From positions 744,001-808,000 of the forward strand of contig NZ_KE386941.1 in assembly GCF_000429705.1 (NCBI RefSeq): a stretch of DNA of 64,000 nucleotides. Direction: 5' to 3'. Positions 1-7,602 of the stretch are shown one piece after another (position 1 is the stretch's first letter; the number at the start of each line of letters is the position of its first letter). The stretch comes from Alteribacter aurantiacus DSM 18675 (GTDB taxonomy: Bacteria; Bacillota; Bacilli; Bacillales; Salisediminibacteriaceae). Made by a program: the position numbers and the translations under genes. The notes under the pieces are model-generated. The model was not told the DNA's origin. It saw only the letters and a list, made by a program, of their open reading frames with translations, and did not search any database.

Positions 1-88
1 TGAAGAATTGATGGGCCGTGTGAAGAAGCATGAAGTGGAAGACTTGAAATTAGGAGAAACGGACCCGCTGAACGATATGGAACCATAA
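1..88 (+). CDS. gpsA: C-terminal end of GpsA, NAD(P)H-dependent glycerol-3-phosphate dehydrogenase (partial)
   Basis: Only the last 28 codons are present, in the frame starting at base 2 and ending at a TAA at 86-88. The tail reads ELMGRVKKHEVEDL near its start, which resembles the C-terminal helix of Bacillus GpsA. In B. subtilis gpsA lies just upstream of the yphE/yphF/spoIVA group, so position agrees. GpsA makes sn-glycerol-3-phosphate from dihydroxyacetone phosphate for phospholipid synthesis. The identification rests on a short tail plus synteny, so it is probable rather than certain. Confidence 0.65.
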   Translation, partial: EELMGRVKKHEVEDLKLGETDPLNDMEP

Positions 89-159
89 CGATTGGACACT
101 CACCGAAGACCCTCCTGTGCATATGATATGTTGATATCATGGCGAGGAGGGTTTTAACC

Positions 160-429
160 TTGGACGAAAAGAAAAATATTTTTGGCGAGATCGAAAAAAA
201 GACGAAAGTTAATCAACAAGATCTTTTTAAATTGGCTCAATCTGCAAGCAACACGAATTTGAAAAGCGAACAAAATGTACGGCAACTCATACGTCAGGTT
301 GCATTAGTAGCAGGTGTATCCGTCGATAAAAAGAAAGAAGACGAACTGGTCAAGGCGATCATCTCCAACAATGTGCCAATGGACTTTGGGACACTTGCAA
401 AAATGTTTCAAAAAAACAACGGTAAATAG
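160..429 (+). CDS. SpoVIF-family sporulation protein
   Basis: A protein of 89 residues matching the stage VI sporulation protein F family (DUF4227-sized small soluble protein): FGEIEKKTKV near the N-terminus, then a central VRQLIRQVA helix and a C-terminal VPMDFGTLAKMF motif. It is lysine-rich with no membrane segment. An ATG at 139 in the same frame has no ribosome-binding site, whereas TTG at 160 follows GAGGAGG with about ten bases of spacing, so TTG is chosen. The family is linked to late spore maturation in Bacillus; the exact role here is not shown by sequence. A terminator follows at 523. Confidence 0.75.
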   Translation: MDEKKNIFGEIEKKTKVNQQDLFKLAQSASNTNLKSEQNVRQLIRQVALVAGVSVDKKKEDELVKAIISNNVPMDFGTLAKMFQKNNGK

Positions 430-522
430 GCAATCGCGCGCGCGAACCTTTTTCTTCGGCATATACTGAAACCGAGGTAGCGCCAAAAACGGGCTGTTCG
501 TATTGGCGGTGTTTAGTCATAA

Positions 523-560
523 GTTGAGGAAAGGTGCCCCCTTTTCTTCAACTTTTTTTC
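523..560 (+). terminator. Intrinsic terminator after the SpoVIF-family gene
   Basis: Inverted repeat GTTGAGGAAAGG / CCTTTTCTTCAAC (one bulge, short CCC-containing loop) followed by seven T. It closes the gpsA/SpoVIF transcription unit. A second weak hairpin (GCGCCAA...TTGGCG) lies just upstream at about 479-510. Confidence 0.7.
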
Positions 561-790
561 TTTTTCACAGTTACTAAAGAGATCGGCTGGTCTTAGATTA
601 CGGCATTTATGGTTATGAATTCAATACATGGATTCCGTGGTTTATCTCTGTTCGTATGAAGGAGGCCATTGCTCGACTAGACTTCAAAACGATGCTCTAG
701 AAGAACAACGGTAGTGAAAAATGTACAAGCTTGTAAAGAAATGAAGAACGTGACCAAAAAGTGAACTCTTGTTTACTCGTGCACCGCACG

Positions 791-819
791 TTCAGGTTTT
801 GTTACTTGTGTGCTATAAT
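791..819 (+). promoter_or_regulatory. Probable sigma-A promoter, extended -10, upstream of the YphE-like gene
   Basis: TGCTATAAT (TG at 811-812, TATAAT at 814-819) is a perfect -10 with the extended TGn motif. TTCAGG at 791-796 is a poor -35 at 17 bp. The region 561-790 holds no gene that I can support. Confidence 0.45.
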
Positions 820-867
820 AATCGAGGAAATTAACACAGATTTAGATAGATGATGGAGGAATTTGTA

Positions 868-1068
868 ATGGATGATGGTTTAACGAAAATGTGGGTCAGT
901 TTCTTTGCTATGGCTCTGATGTTTGTCTCGGTCATTGTGACAATCATATCTCGTGAAAAGTTAAAAGGATGGGTTCAGAAGATTTTCTTGACACTTAGTT
1001 TTTGTTGCATTTTAGTATCAGGCCTTATTATTTTCATCGTTGTTTTTACTGGTCCGGTACCCGAATAA
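868..1068 (+). CDS. YphE-like small membrane protein (DUF2768 type)
   Basis: A 66-residue protein with two predicted membrane segments (about residues 7-28 and 39-60) separated by a short basic loop (SREKLKGW). The size, two-helix layout and position just before a YphF-like lipoprotein gene and spoIVA match B. subtilis yphE. ATG at 868 is preferred to ATG 850 because GGAGGA at 855-860 gives normal spacing only for 868. Function is unknown. It probably forms an operon with the lipoprotein gene 27 bases downstream. Identification by size, topology and synteny. Confidence 0.6.
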   Translation: MDDGLTKMWVSFFAMALMFVSVIVTIISREKLKGWVQKIFLTLSFCCILVSGLIIFIVVFTGPVPE

Positions 1069-1095
1069 GATCATGTGTAAGGCAGGGGTTTATTA

Positions 1096-1842
1096 ATGAA
1101 GACGTTATCAGCAAGTGTATGGATGGTAATGGCGGCTCTACTTTTATCAGGTTGTTTGTTTCCTGATTCGGAGCGTGCAGAAAACCAGATCCCATATGAA
1201 GATCAAATTCAAAGTGTCCAAACAGCTGTCCATCAATACAGAGAAAGCACTCAGGTTTTGCCAATTCAAACACGAGATGCAGAAACTTCGGTATTTATGA
1301 GATATCCCGTCAACTTCAGAACACTTGTACCTGGATACTTGCAAAGTGCACCGGGAAACGCTTTTGAAAATGGCGGAACATTTCAATACGTATTAACGAA
1401 TGTAGAAGAAGAAGCGGAAGTAAAACTTGTGGACCTTAGAAGTTCAAGGAAGCTTCAAGAAATCAGTCGTAGAATTGATTCATATCGCTCCAGTAACCGC
1501 TTCGCTCCTGTAAATGGTCAAGTAGGACCTGGCGTTTTAGAATTAAACTATGAAGCGCTAAGGTACGATGAAGTCGCTACAGTCCAGAGTCCTTTCAACC
1601 CCAACCACAAACTTCCGATTCATATGGCTACTAACGGAGACTTGATTATCGACTACAGAATTGATGTGATGTATTTTATTGAAGAATACGGTATGGACGG
1701 CTTCTCAGAAGGAGACGACTTACGATGGTTACTAGTGGAACATTCTCCATTTGTGCCAGCCCACTCTAAACCAATCACGGTCAAGGACGGAGAAGTCGTG
1801 TATATGGATGAATCTGAATTATCGGACCTGAGTCAAAACTGA
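1096..1842 (+). CDS. YphF-like lipoprotein
   Basis: A protein of 248 residues with a lipoprotein signal: hydrophobic segment at residues 8-17 and lipobox LSGC with the lipidated cysteine at residue 20. The mature part is hydrophilic with no enzyme motif that I recognise. The start follows GGCAGGGG. It lies between the YphE-like gene and spoIVA, as yphF does in B. subtilis, and is followed directly by a terminator. It is expected to be anchored on the outer face of the membrane. The role is unknown. Confidence 0.65.
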   Translation: MKTLSASVWMVMAALLLSGCLFPDSERAENQIPYEDQIQSVQTAVHQYRESTQVLPIQTRDAETSVFMRYPVNFRTLVPGYLQSAPGNAFENGGTFQYVLTNVEEEAEVKLVDLRSSRKLQEISRRIDSYRSSNRFAPVNGQVGPGVLELNYEALRYDEVATVQSPFNPNHKLPIHMATNGDLIIDYRIDVMYFIEEYGMDGFSEGDDLRWLLVEHSPFVPAHSKPITVKDGEVVYMDESELSDLSQN

Positions 1843-1855
1843 ATAAATGTTCTAT

Positions 1856-1904
1856 AAAGCCTCCTCTTTCAATATAGTTACTAAAAGAAAGGGAGGCTTT
1901 TTTT
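1856..1904 (+). terminator. Intrinsic terminator after the YphF-like gene
   Basis: AAAGCCTCCTCTTTC pairs with GAAAGGGAGGCTTT (one bulge) around a 16-base loop and is followed by seven T. It separates the yphE/F unit from spoIVA. Confidence 0.75.
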
Positions 1905-2138
1905 GTCTGTCAATTGACGATAAGTCGACGTATTGTTGAGGATCTTGGACCGTATGACTCCCTTCTAAATCGGTTTTTCATTCGTATAAGTGGGTGATGC
2001 TATTTGAATAACCAGTAGAAAAAAGGATGATCGTAAACTGCTTGTCATAATGGATGGGCGAGCGCATAAGTATATAGTGTCATCACCTTGAATCGTATGC
2101 AGAAGCTGTCAACATAAAATCGATCGGGAGGGGATCGT

Positions 2139-3617
2139 GTGGAAAAGTTCGATATTTTTAGAGATATCGCTGAACGGACGGGTGGCGATATTTATCTTGG
2201 CGTCGTAGGTTCTGTACGAACAGGAAAGTCGACGTTCATTAAAAAGTTCATGGAACTTGCCGTCATTCCGAATATTGAATCAGAGGCTGACCGTGCAAGA
2301 GCACAAGATGAATTACCGCAAAGTGCTGCTGGGAAGCAAATTATGACCACTGAGCCGAAGTTCGTTCCGAATCAAGCGGTATCCATTCATGTAGACGATG
2401 GTTTGGACGTGAATGTGAGGGTTGTAGACTGCGTTGGGTATGCTGTACCTGGAGCGAAAGGCTATGAAGATGAGAATGGACCAAGAATGATTCATACACC
2501 TTGGTATGAAGATCCAATTCCATTCCATGAAGCTGCAGAGATTGGAACGCGAAAAGTGATACAAGAACACTCTACTTTAGGTGTTGTAATTACAACGGAC
2601 GGTTCAATTGGAGAGATTCCTCGCCACGACTATGTTGAATCGGAAGAGCGAGTCATTGAAGAGTTAAAAGAAGTCGGGAAGCCGTTTATCGTTATCGTAA
2701 ACAGCGTACATCCACATCACCCGGCAACGGAAGACCTCCGCCAGTCGATTGAAAATCAACATGATGTACCAGTTCTCTCCATGAGTATTGAAAGTATGAC
2801 AGACCAGGATATTAATGCCGTGATGAGAGAGGTCCTCTTCGAATTCCCAGTTCATGAAGTGAATGTGAATTTGCCTAGTTGGGTGATGGTACTAAAAGAA
2901 GAGCACTGGCTCCGTGAGAACTATGAAACGGCTGTAAGGGACACGGTAAAGGATATAAAGAGACTCAGAGATGTTGATCGAGTGGTCGGAAACTTTGTAG
3001 ATTATGAGTTTGTAGAGCGTGCTCAACTTGCAGGCATAGAAATGGGGCAAGGTGTAGCTGAAATCGATCTTCATGCACCGGACGATCTCTACGACCAAAT
3101 TTTAAAAGAAGTTGTAGGAGTGGAAATCCGAGGGAAAGATCACCTCCTTGAGTTGATGCAGGACTTTGCTTTTGCTAAAGCGGAGTACGACCAAGTGTCT
3201 GATGCTCTTAGAATGGTTAAACAAACAGGATATGGCATTGCAGCCCCATCTTTAAGTGACATGAGTCTTGACGAGCCGGAGATTATTAGACAAGGATCCA
3301 GGTTCGGTGTCAGGTTAAAAGCGGTAGCCCCGTCCATTCATATGATTAAGGTGGATGTTGAATCCGAATTTGCCCCAATTATCGGAACCGAGAAGCAAAG
3401 CGAAGAACTTGTTCGATACTTGATGCAGGATTTTGAAGAGAATCCATTATCCATCTGGAATTCCGATATCTTTGGACGTTCTCTTAACTCCATCGTTCGT
3501 GAAGGTATCTCAGCTAAACTGTCGTTAATGCCAGAGAATGCGAGATATAAACTTAAAGAAACGCTGGAGCGTATCATTAATGAAGGGTCCGGCGGCCTAA
3601 TTGCAATTATTCTTTAA
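2139..3617 (+). CDS. spoIVA: SpoIVA, spore-coat morphogenetic ATPase
   Basis: A protein of 492 residues, the usual SpoIVA length. It has a P-loop GSVRTGKST at residues 24-32, the conserved VVDCVGYAVPGAKG segment, and ends in the hydrophobic GGLIAIIL-type tail needed for membrane and SpoVM docking. SpoIVA polymerises with ATP on the outer forespore membrane and forms the base layer of the spore coat. The GTG start follows GGGAGGGG. It is a single-gene unit between terminators at 1856 and 3618. In B. subtilis it is transcribed by mother-cell sigma-E; I could not place a convincing sigma-E promoter in 1905-2138. Confidence 0.97.
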   Translation: MEKFDIFRDIAERTGGDIYLGVVGSVRTGKSTFIKKFMELAVIPNIESEADRARAQDELPQSAAGKQIMTTEPKFVPNQAVSIHVDDGLDVNVRVVDCVGYAVPGAKGYEDENGPRMIHTPWYEDPIPFHEAAEIGTRKVIQEHSTLGVVITTDGSIGEIPRHDYVESEERVIEELKEVGKPFIVIVNSVHPHHPATEDLRQSIENQHDVPVLSMSIESMTDQDINAVMREVLFEFPVHEVNVNLPSWVMVLKEEHWLRENYETAVRDTVKDIKRLRDVDRVVGNFVDYEFVERAQLAGIEMGQGVAEIDLHAPDDLYDQILKEVVGVEIRGKDHLLELMQDFAFAKAEYDQVSDALRMVKQTGYGIAAPSLSDMSLDEPEIIRQGSRFGVRLKAVAPSIHMIKVDVESEFAPIIGTEKQSEELVRYLMQDFEENPLSIWNSDIFGRSLNSIVREGISAKLSLMPENARYKLKETLERIINEGSGGLIAIIL

Positions 3618-3644
3618 CTCTCCTAGCTGGAGGGTTATTTTTTT
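3618..3644 (+). terminator. Short intrinsic terminator after spoIVA
   Basis: CTCTCC / GGAGGG stem (one G-T pair) with loop TAGCT, then TTATTTTTTT. A weak stem, but it starts directly at the spoIVA stop. Confidence 0.5.
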
Positions 3645-4137
3645 GGTTTAGTCACTCTCACTTCTTGATAAACGTGTGTTGAGGAGCTTTATTTAGGGTA
3701 TTACATACCTAATAACCGGGCGATACACTCAATTTACGAATGAAGATGAGAGACTTAAAAACTTAGTTGGAAATCCCTAGTGTAACATCAAACATGTAAA
3801 AGAATGAGCGCCAGTGGGGTCCTATAATTAATGAAAAGTATAAAAAAGAAAAGAAAAAATTGACTAACCTAAGGATGTATGATAAAAATTCATTAAGAAC
3901 GTTGATATATCAGTGTTTTAATAAATCTGGGAAAATGGAAGCAGCAAATACAAAAAACTTCCAAAAAAGGCAAAAAAGCCGTATAGATGCAAGGAAATCC
4001 GCAAAAATTGTTGAATTATTGCACCGTATCGGTTAACATTAGCGTTGTTATCCATTAAAAAGTGGATTAACAAGTATAAAATGCTTAAGTTTGTGAAAGA
4101 AAAGAAATAACAAATCTATTGGGAGGAGGTGAATGGT
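3645..4137 (+). other. Intergenic region upstream of hbs; no gene seen
   Basis: AT-rich stretch of about 490 bases with no supportable coding frame. It should hold the hbs promoter(s). TATAAA at 4075-4080 is a candidate -10 but has no good -35 at 16-18 bp. A small inverted repeat ATCCA...TGGAT lies at about 4050-4068. Confidence 0.4.
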
Positions 4138-4410
4138 ATGAACAAGACAGAACTAATCAATGCAGTTTCTGAAAAGACTGAGCTCTCTAAAAAAGATGCA
4201 ACTAATGCAGTAGATGCAGTATTTGATGTAATCACTGATTCCCTTCAAAAAGCTGAGAAAGTACAATTGATCGGCTTTGGTAACTTTGAAGTACGTGAGC
4301 GTGCTGCCCGTAAAGGACGCAACCCGCAAACAGGTGAAGAAATCGAAATCCCTGCAAGCAACGTACCAGCCTTTAAGCCTGGTAAAGCCCTTAAAGACGC
4401 AGTTAAATAA
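4138..4410 (+). CDS. hbs: HU-type nucleoid DNA-binding protein (HBsu)
   Basis: A 90-residue HU subunit. It begins MNKTELINAVSEKTELS and contains GFGNFEVRERAARKGRNP, the family signature just before the DNA-binding beta arm, with the intercalating-proline region (IPASNVPAFKPGKALK) after it. ATG 4138 is chosen because GGAGGAGGT ends seven bases before it; an in-frame GTG at 4129 overlaps that site. HU bends and compacts DNA and is essential in B. subtilis. Monocistronic, with a strong terminator 20 bases downstream. Confidence 0.97.
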   Translation: MNKTELINAVSEKTELSKKDATNAVDAVFDVITDSLQKAEKVQLIGFGNFEVRERAARKGRNPQTGEEIEIPASNVPAFKPGKALKDAVK

Positions 4411-4429
4411 TACATAAGGGGCTTGCATT

Positions 4430-4465
4430 AAGAAGAATCGCCATTTGAGCGATTCTTCTTTTTTT
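4430..4465 (+). terminator. Intrinsic terminator after hbs
   Basis: Perfect 12-bp stem AAGAAGAATCGC / GCGATTCTTCTT with a 7-base loop, running into T7. Confidence 0.9.
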
Positions 4466-4469
4466 CATC

Positions 4470-4774
4470 GCTGTTTTCGGAAGTATTGTTGCTTTTATAC
4501 AAGAAAAAGTTGAAGCAGAAGGGCACAAGACTCCTGTGGCCGTGGGGGCAATGCAAGACCCCACAGGGCGTAGCCACGAGCATTTACTTCATGAATGTGC
4601 AGCGAGTTGCTTCGACGCAGAAACTACGAAGCATATGCTAGCAGAGGAAGAAGCACGGGTTTGTCTGTGGAGGCTTGCTAGCACCGCCACGGAAAGCGAA
4701 GGGCCCGTATGCTTCAACAACAATTCTAGTGATAAAGAAAATAATAAAAAAGAAACAATTTATACGAAAACAGC
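4470..4774 (+). repeat. Interspersed element with inverted ends, copy A (composite)
   Basis: Starts GCTGTTTTCGG and ends with the inverse CGAAAACAGC, giving imperfect terminal inverted repeats of about 27 bp. Inside is an inner inverted pair GTTGAAGCA / TGCTTCAAC. The GC-rich core contains GACTCCTGTGGCCGTGGGGG, GACCCCACAGGG and CTTGCTAGCACCGCCACGG. The same core occurs at 49506 and 63715 and in reverse at 55846. Unlike the other copies, this one carries about 90 extra bases (about 4577-4670) resembling the separate element at about 11045-11140. An open frame across it is not credible as a gene. Confidence 0.8.
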
Positions 4775-4954
4775 ATTTTTCGTAGATAGAAATTTATACT
4801 CTTACTTCAATGCAAAGAGCTACTTCTTTATGTACGCGCTTATTTCTTCTAGTACGAACGCTTATATTCTGAATTTGGATTTCTTGTATAATAGATCCCG
4901 CTATGCTAGAATTTTAACGACTTGTAGAAACGATTGAATGAGGGGGCAGCAACA

Positions 4955-5521
4955 TTGAACGAAATCAACCAGGAAAAAATTAAACAGGCAGTAACGATGA
5001 TCTTAGAAGCAATCGGAGAAGATCCAACAAGAGAAGGATTGCAAGATACACCTAAACGTGTGGCGAAGATGTACACTGAAGTTTTTGAAGGATTGCAACA
5101 AGATCCTAAAGAACATTTTGCTACAGTATTTGGAGAAGATCATGAAGAACTAGTACTCGTAAAAGATATCCCTTTTTATTCAATGTGCGAACATCACCTC
5201 GTTCCTTTCTTTGGCGTAGCACACATTGGCTATATCCCAAGTGGAGGTAAAGTGACAGGATTGAGCAAATTGGCTCGTGCAGTAGAAGCGGTTTGCAGAA
5301 GACCACAGTTACAAGAAAGAATCACCTCCACAGTAGCAGATAGCATTGTTGAAACACTGGAACCATTAGGCGTCATGGTTGTAGTAGAAGCAGAACACAT
5401 GTGTATGACTATGCGCGGGGTAAAAAAACCAGGATCAAAAACGATTACTTCAGCCGTTAGAGGAGTCCTGGCAGAAGACAATGCTGCTAGAGCGGAAGTC
5501 CTTTCTTTAATTAAAAGCTAG
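4955..5521 (+). CDS. folE: GTP cyclohydrolase I
   Basis: A 188-residue type I GTP cyclohydrolase (called mtrA in B. subtilis), catalysing GTP to 7,8-dihydroneopterin triphosphate, the first step of folate synthesis. Zinc-site residues are visible: Cys78 and His81 in SMCEHHLVPF and Cys150 in EHMCMTMRG. The VTGLSKLARAVE and QERITSTVADS segments are typical. TTG at 4955 is chosen since GAGGGGG sits eight bases upstream; an in-frame TTG at 4934 has none. It precedes mtrB, as in the B. subtilis mtrAB operon. AT-rich sequence upstream contains TATAAT at 4887 without a good -35. Confidence 0.96.
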   Translation: MNEINQEKIKQAVTMILEAIGEDPTREGLQDTPKRVAKMYTEVFEGLQQDPKEHFATVFGEDHEELVLVKDIPFYSMCEHHLVPFFGVAHIGYIPSGGKVTGLSKLARAVEAVCRRPQLQERITSTVADSIVETLEPLGVMVVVEAEHMCMTMRGVKKPGSKTITSAVRGVLAEDNAARAEVLSLIKS

Positions 5522-5576
5522 GAGTAATGAAAATGATTAGTCTTGCACATCTTAAGTACTAATGGAGGTGTGCCGG

Positions 5577-5672
5577 ATGAAGAATAATGAAAAAAGTGAA
5601 CTCTTTACTTGGCTACTACCGATTGCCATAGTCGTTATCGGAGCTTATCTTACTTACTTGTTCATCATGTAG
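5577..5672 (+). CDS. 31-residue single-span membrane peptide, unknown
   Basis: A short frame between folE and mtrB: MKNNEKSELF, then one hydrophobic span (about residues 11-30, WLLPIAIVVIGAYLTYLFIM) ending at the stop. GGAGGTG lies nine bases upstream of the ATG, an excellent ribosome-binding site. Its topology (charged N-terminus, helix, no tail) is that of many small bacterial membrane peptides. It lies 55 bases after folE and 37 before mtrB, so it is likely co-transcribed. I do not recognise a family. Confidence 0.55.
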   Translation: MKNNEKSELFTWLLPIAIVVIGAYLTYLFIM

Positions 5673-5709
5673 GGTGCAGTAAAGGTTAACTATGAAGGGG
5701 GAGGTAGCA

Positions 5710-5928
5710 ATGGCTGATTCCACTGAATATATCGTCATAAAAGCACGTGAAAATGGAGTGAACGTGATCGGTTTGACTCGAGGGTCAGATACACGGTTTC
5801 ACCATTCAGAAAAGCTCGATAAAAATGAAGTCATGATTGCTCAATTTACTGAACATACTTCTGCGATAAAGGTGAGAGGTAAAGCAACCATTCAGACCGG
5901 GCATGGCGAAATGAATACAGACGATTAG
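5710..5928 (+). CDS. mtrB: TRAP, trp RNA-binding attenuation protein
   Basis: A 72-residue TRAP subunit. Core motifs NVIGLTRGSDTRFHHSEKL and QFTEHTSAIKVRGKA are near-identical to B. subtilis TRAP. These include the Lys/Lys/Arg RNA-contact surface (KLDKNE, KVRG) and the tryptophan-binding Thr/Gly loops. It forms an 11-subunit ring that binds (G/U)AG triplets when loaded with tryptophan. ATG 5710 follows GGGGGAGG; ATG 5692 overlaps that site. Its expected target, the trp leader at 15495-15680, is in this window. A terminator follows directly. Confidence 0.97.
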   Translation: MADSTEYIVIKARENGVNVIGLTRGSDTRFHHSEKLDKNEVMIAQFTEHTSAIKVRGKATIQTGHGEMNTDD

Positions 5929-5929
5929 T

Positions 5930-5960
5930 AAAAGCGGGTCTGTTACCTGCTTTTCTTTTG
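5930..5960 (+). terminator. Intrinsic terminator after mtrB
   Basis: AAAAGCGGGT / ACCTGCTTTT stem with loop CTGTT, followed by CTTTTG. It separates folE-mtrB from the hep/menaquinone operon. Confidence 0.75.
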
Positions 5961-5996
5961 TTCCAAGGCCATTCCCTTATCGGGTTATTGGAATTG

Positions 5997-6005
5997 TGGT
6001 ATACT
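5997..6005 (+). promoter_or_regulatory. Probable extended -10 promoter for the hepS operon
   Basis: TGGTATACT: extended TG at 5997-5998 and TATACT at 6000-6005, 43 bases before the hepS start. The -35 position (TTATCG at 17 bp) is weak, as is common for extended -10 promoters. Confidence 0.45.
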
Positions 6006-6047
6006 TAGAAGTAACTTATACGTGATCTTAATGCTGGGGGACTTTGA

Positions 6048-6860
6048 ATGACAACGTCTATTGATCATCTACATGAAGACATAGTAAAGATAAAGGCGGA
6101 CTTTTATGAAGTCATTCACCATCCTTATTTCCGTCGATTCTTAACTGAGCCTGTGATTGATAATGATCAGGTTGTCCTTTTGTATTACTTGTTAAAAAGA
6201 AAAGGGCTTGAAAGTAAATACATAAAAAACACAGTATTATCCAATGTACTCGTACAAACTGCTCTTTCCGTTCACGATACGGTAGGCAATAATGAATGGC
6301 ATACAGAACTTGAGAAGAAGCAACGTCAACTTACGGTTCTTTCAGGAGACTATTTCAGCAGTCTATATTACTATTTTCTTGCAAAATTGAAAGACCGGGA
6401 CTTGATACGTGTGTTTACCAGGTCTATTCAGGAAATAAACGAAATAAAAATGAGTGCGTATTGCAATGAGAACAAAGAAAAAAGTGCAAATCGCAGTTCA
6501 AAAACGTTGTTTCGGCACATCGACTCTTTACTCGTATTAAATATTGCTAAACATATGAAAGAAGAAGCGTGGGTACAACCATTGGACGAGTTCTTTTATT
6601 TGAAAAAACTAACGATGGATTACGATTCCTATCTTCAGTCAAATAAAAGCACACCCTTTTTAGCGTCATTGATGGATGAGAGTAATGAAAAGAGTGCGGG
6701 AATAGAGTACGTTGTTCAAAAGGAAATAGAGTCCACCTATTTGAAACTCATATCGTTTACCTATGACTGGCTCCCTTTTAAACAATACATTCAAAATAGA
6801 ATCAAACAGTTGATGGGGGATTACCCTATCCAAGAGGATTTTGTAGCAGAGGAAGGATAG
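6048..6860 (+). CDS. hepS: Heptaprenyl diphosphate synthase, component I
   Basis: A 270-residue, helix-rich protein of the HepS family, the small non-catalytic subunit that sets chain length in the two-component heptaprenyl diphosphate synthase. Recognition is by overall composition and segments such as KADFYEVIHHPYFRRFL and LLYYLLKRKG, and by its place ahead of menG with hepT in the same cluster. The product forms the C35 side chain of menaquinone-7. The stop is followed after one base by the menG ATG, so the two are translationally close. The start follows GGGGG at about 6035. Confidence 0.88.
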   Translation: MTTSIDHLHEDIVKIKADFYEVIHHPYFRRFLTEPVIDNDQVVLLYYLLKRKGLESKYIKNTVLSNVLVQTALSVHDTVGNNEWHTELEKKQRQLTVLSGDYFSSLYYYFLAKLKDRDLIRVFTRSIQEINEIKMSAYCNENKEKSANRSSKTLFRHIDSLLVLNIAKHMKEEAWVQPLDEFFYLKKLTMDYDSYLQSNKSTPFLASLMDESNEKSAGIEYVVQKEIESTYLKLISFTYDWLPFKQYIQNRIKQLMGDYPIQEDFVAEEG

Positions 6861-6861
6861 T

Positions 6862-7566
6862 ATGAGTCAATCTAAGGAAGAGAAAGTTCATCAAGTCTTT
6901 GAATCCATTTCGGGTAGGTACGATCGCATGAACGCGATCATCAGCTTTCAGATGCATCGTTCTTGGAGAAAAGACACAATGAAACGAATGGATGTAAAAC
7001 CCGGCTCCGTTGCACTAGACGTATGTTGCGGTACGGCGGATTGGACAATTACTCTCGGGGATGCTGTCGGTCCTACAGGTAAGGTTTTTGGATTGGATTT
7101 TAGCCATAACATGCTGACGGTCGGGAAGGACAAAGTTAAAAAGAAAAATCTTGATCACGTTTCTCTCATTCAGGGAAACGCGATGGAGCTACCATTTGAA
7201 GATGACACATTTGACTTTGTGACAATCGGATTCGGTCTTAGAAACGTTCCTGATTACAATCAAGTAATCAAGGAAATGTACCGAGTTACAAAACCAGGTG
7301 GATTAGTAACCTGCTTAGAAACGTCACAACCTACATTACCTGGTTTTAAACAGCTATACTGGGTTTATTTCAGTCGTGTAATGCCTGTTTTCGGCAAGAT
7401 CTTTGCTAAGAGCTACGATGAATATGCGTGGCTTCAAGAGTCAACACAATCATTCCCTGACAAAGATACATTAAAAGAGATGTTCTCTTCTGCAGGATTC
7501 AACGATGTCAAATATAAGTCCTATGCTGGAGGCGCTGCTGCCAGCCACTTTGCTAGTAAAGCTTAG
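6862..7566 (+). CDS. menG: Demethylmenaquinone methyltransferase
   Basis: A 234-residue class I SAM methyltransferase of the UbiE/MenG family: SAM motif I LDVCCGTADW at residues 52-61, FGLDFSHNML acidic loop, GNAMELPFED and FGLRNVPDYN motif region. It performs the last step, C-methylation of demethylmenaquinone, at the membrane. Sits one base after hepS. In B. subtilis hepT follows directly; here three other genes intervene before hepT. Confidence 0.95.
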   Translation: MSQSKEEKVHQVFESISGRYDRMNAIISFQMHRSWRKDTMKRMDVKPGSVALDVCCGTADWTITLGDAVGPTGKVFGLDFSHNMLTVGKDKVKKKNLDHVSLIQGNAMELPFEDDTFDFVTIGFGLRNVPDYNQVIKEMYRVTKPGGLVTCLETSQPTLPGFKQLYWVYFSRVMPVFGKIFAKSYDEYAWLQESTQSFPDKDTLKEMFSSAGFNDVKYKSYAGGAAASHFASKA

Positions 7567-7602
7567 TATTATTCATTCACGTTTGTTTTAAGGGGTCAAT
7601 TT

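Noticed and set aside
4536..4937. Open frame of 133 codons between hbs and folE
   Set aside because: It runs through repeat copy A, has no good start site, and its product looks like translated repeat sequence.
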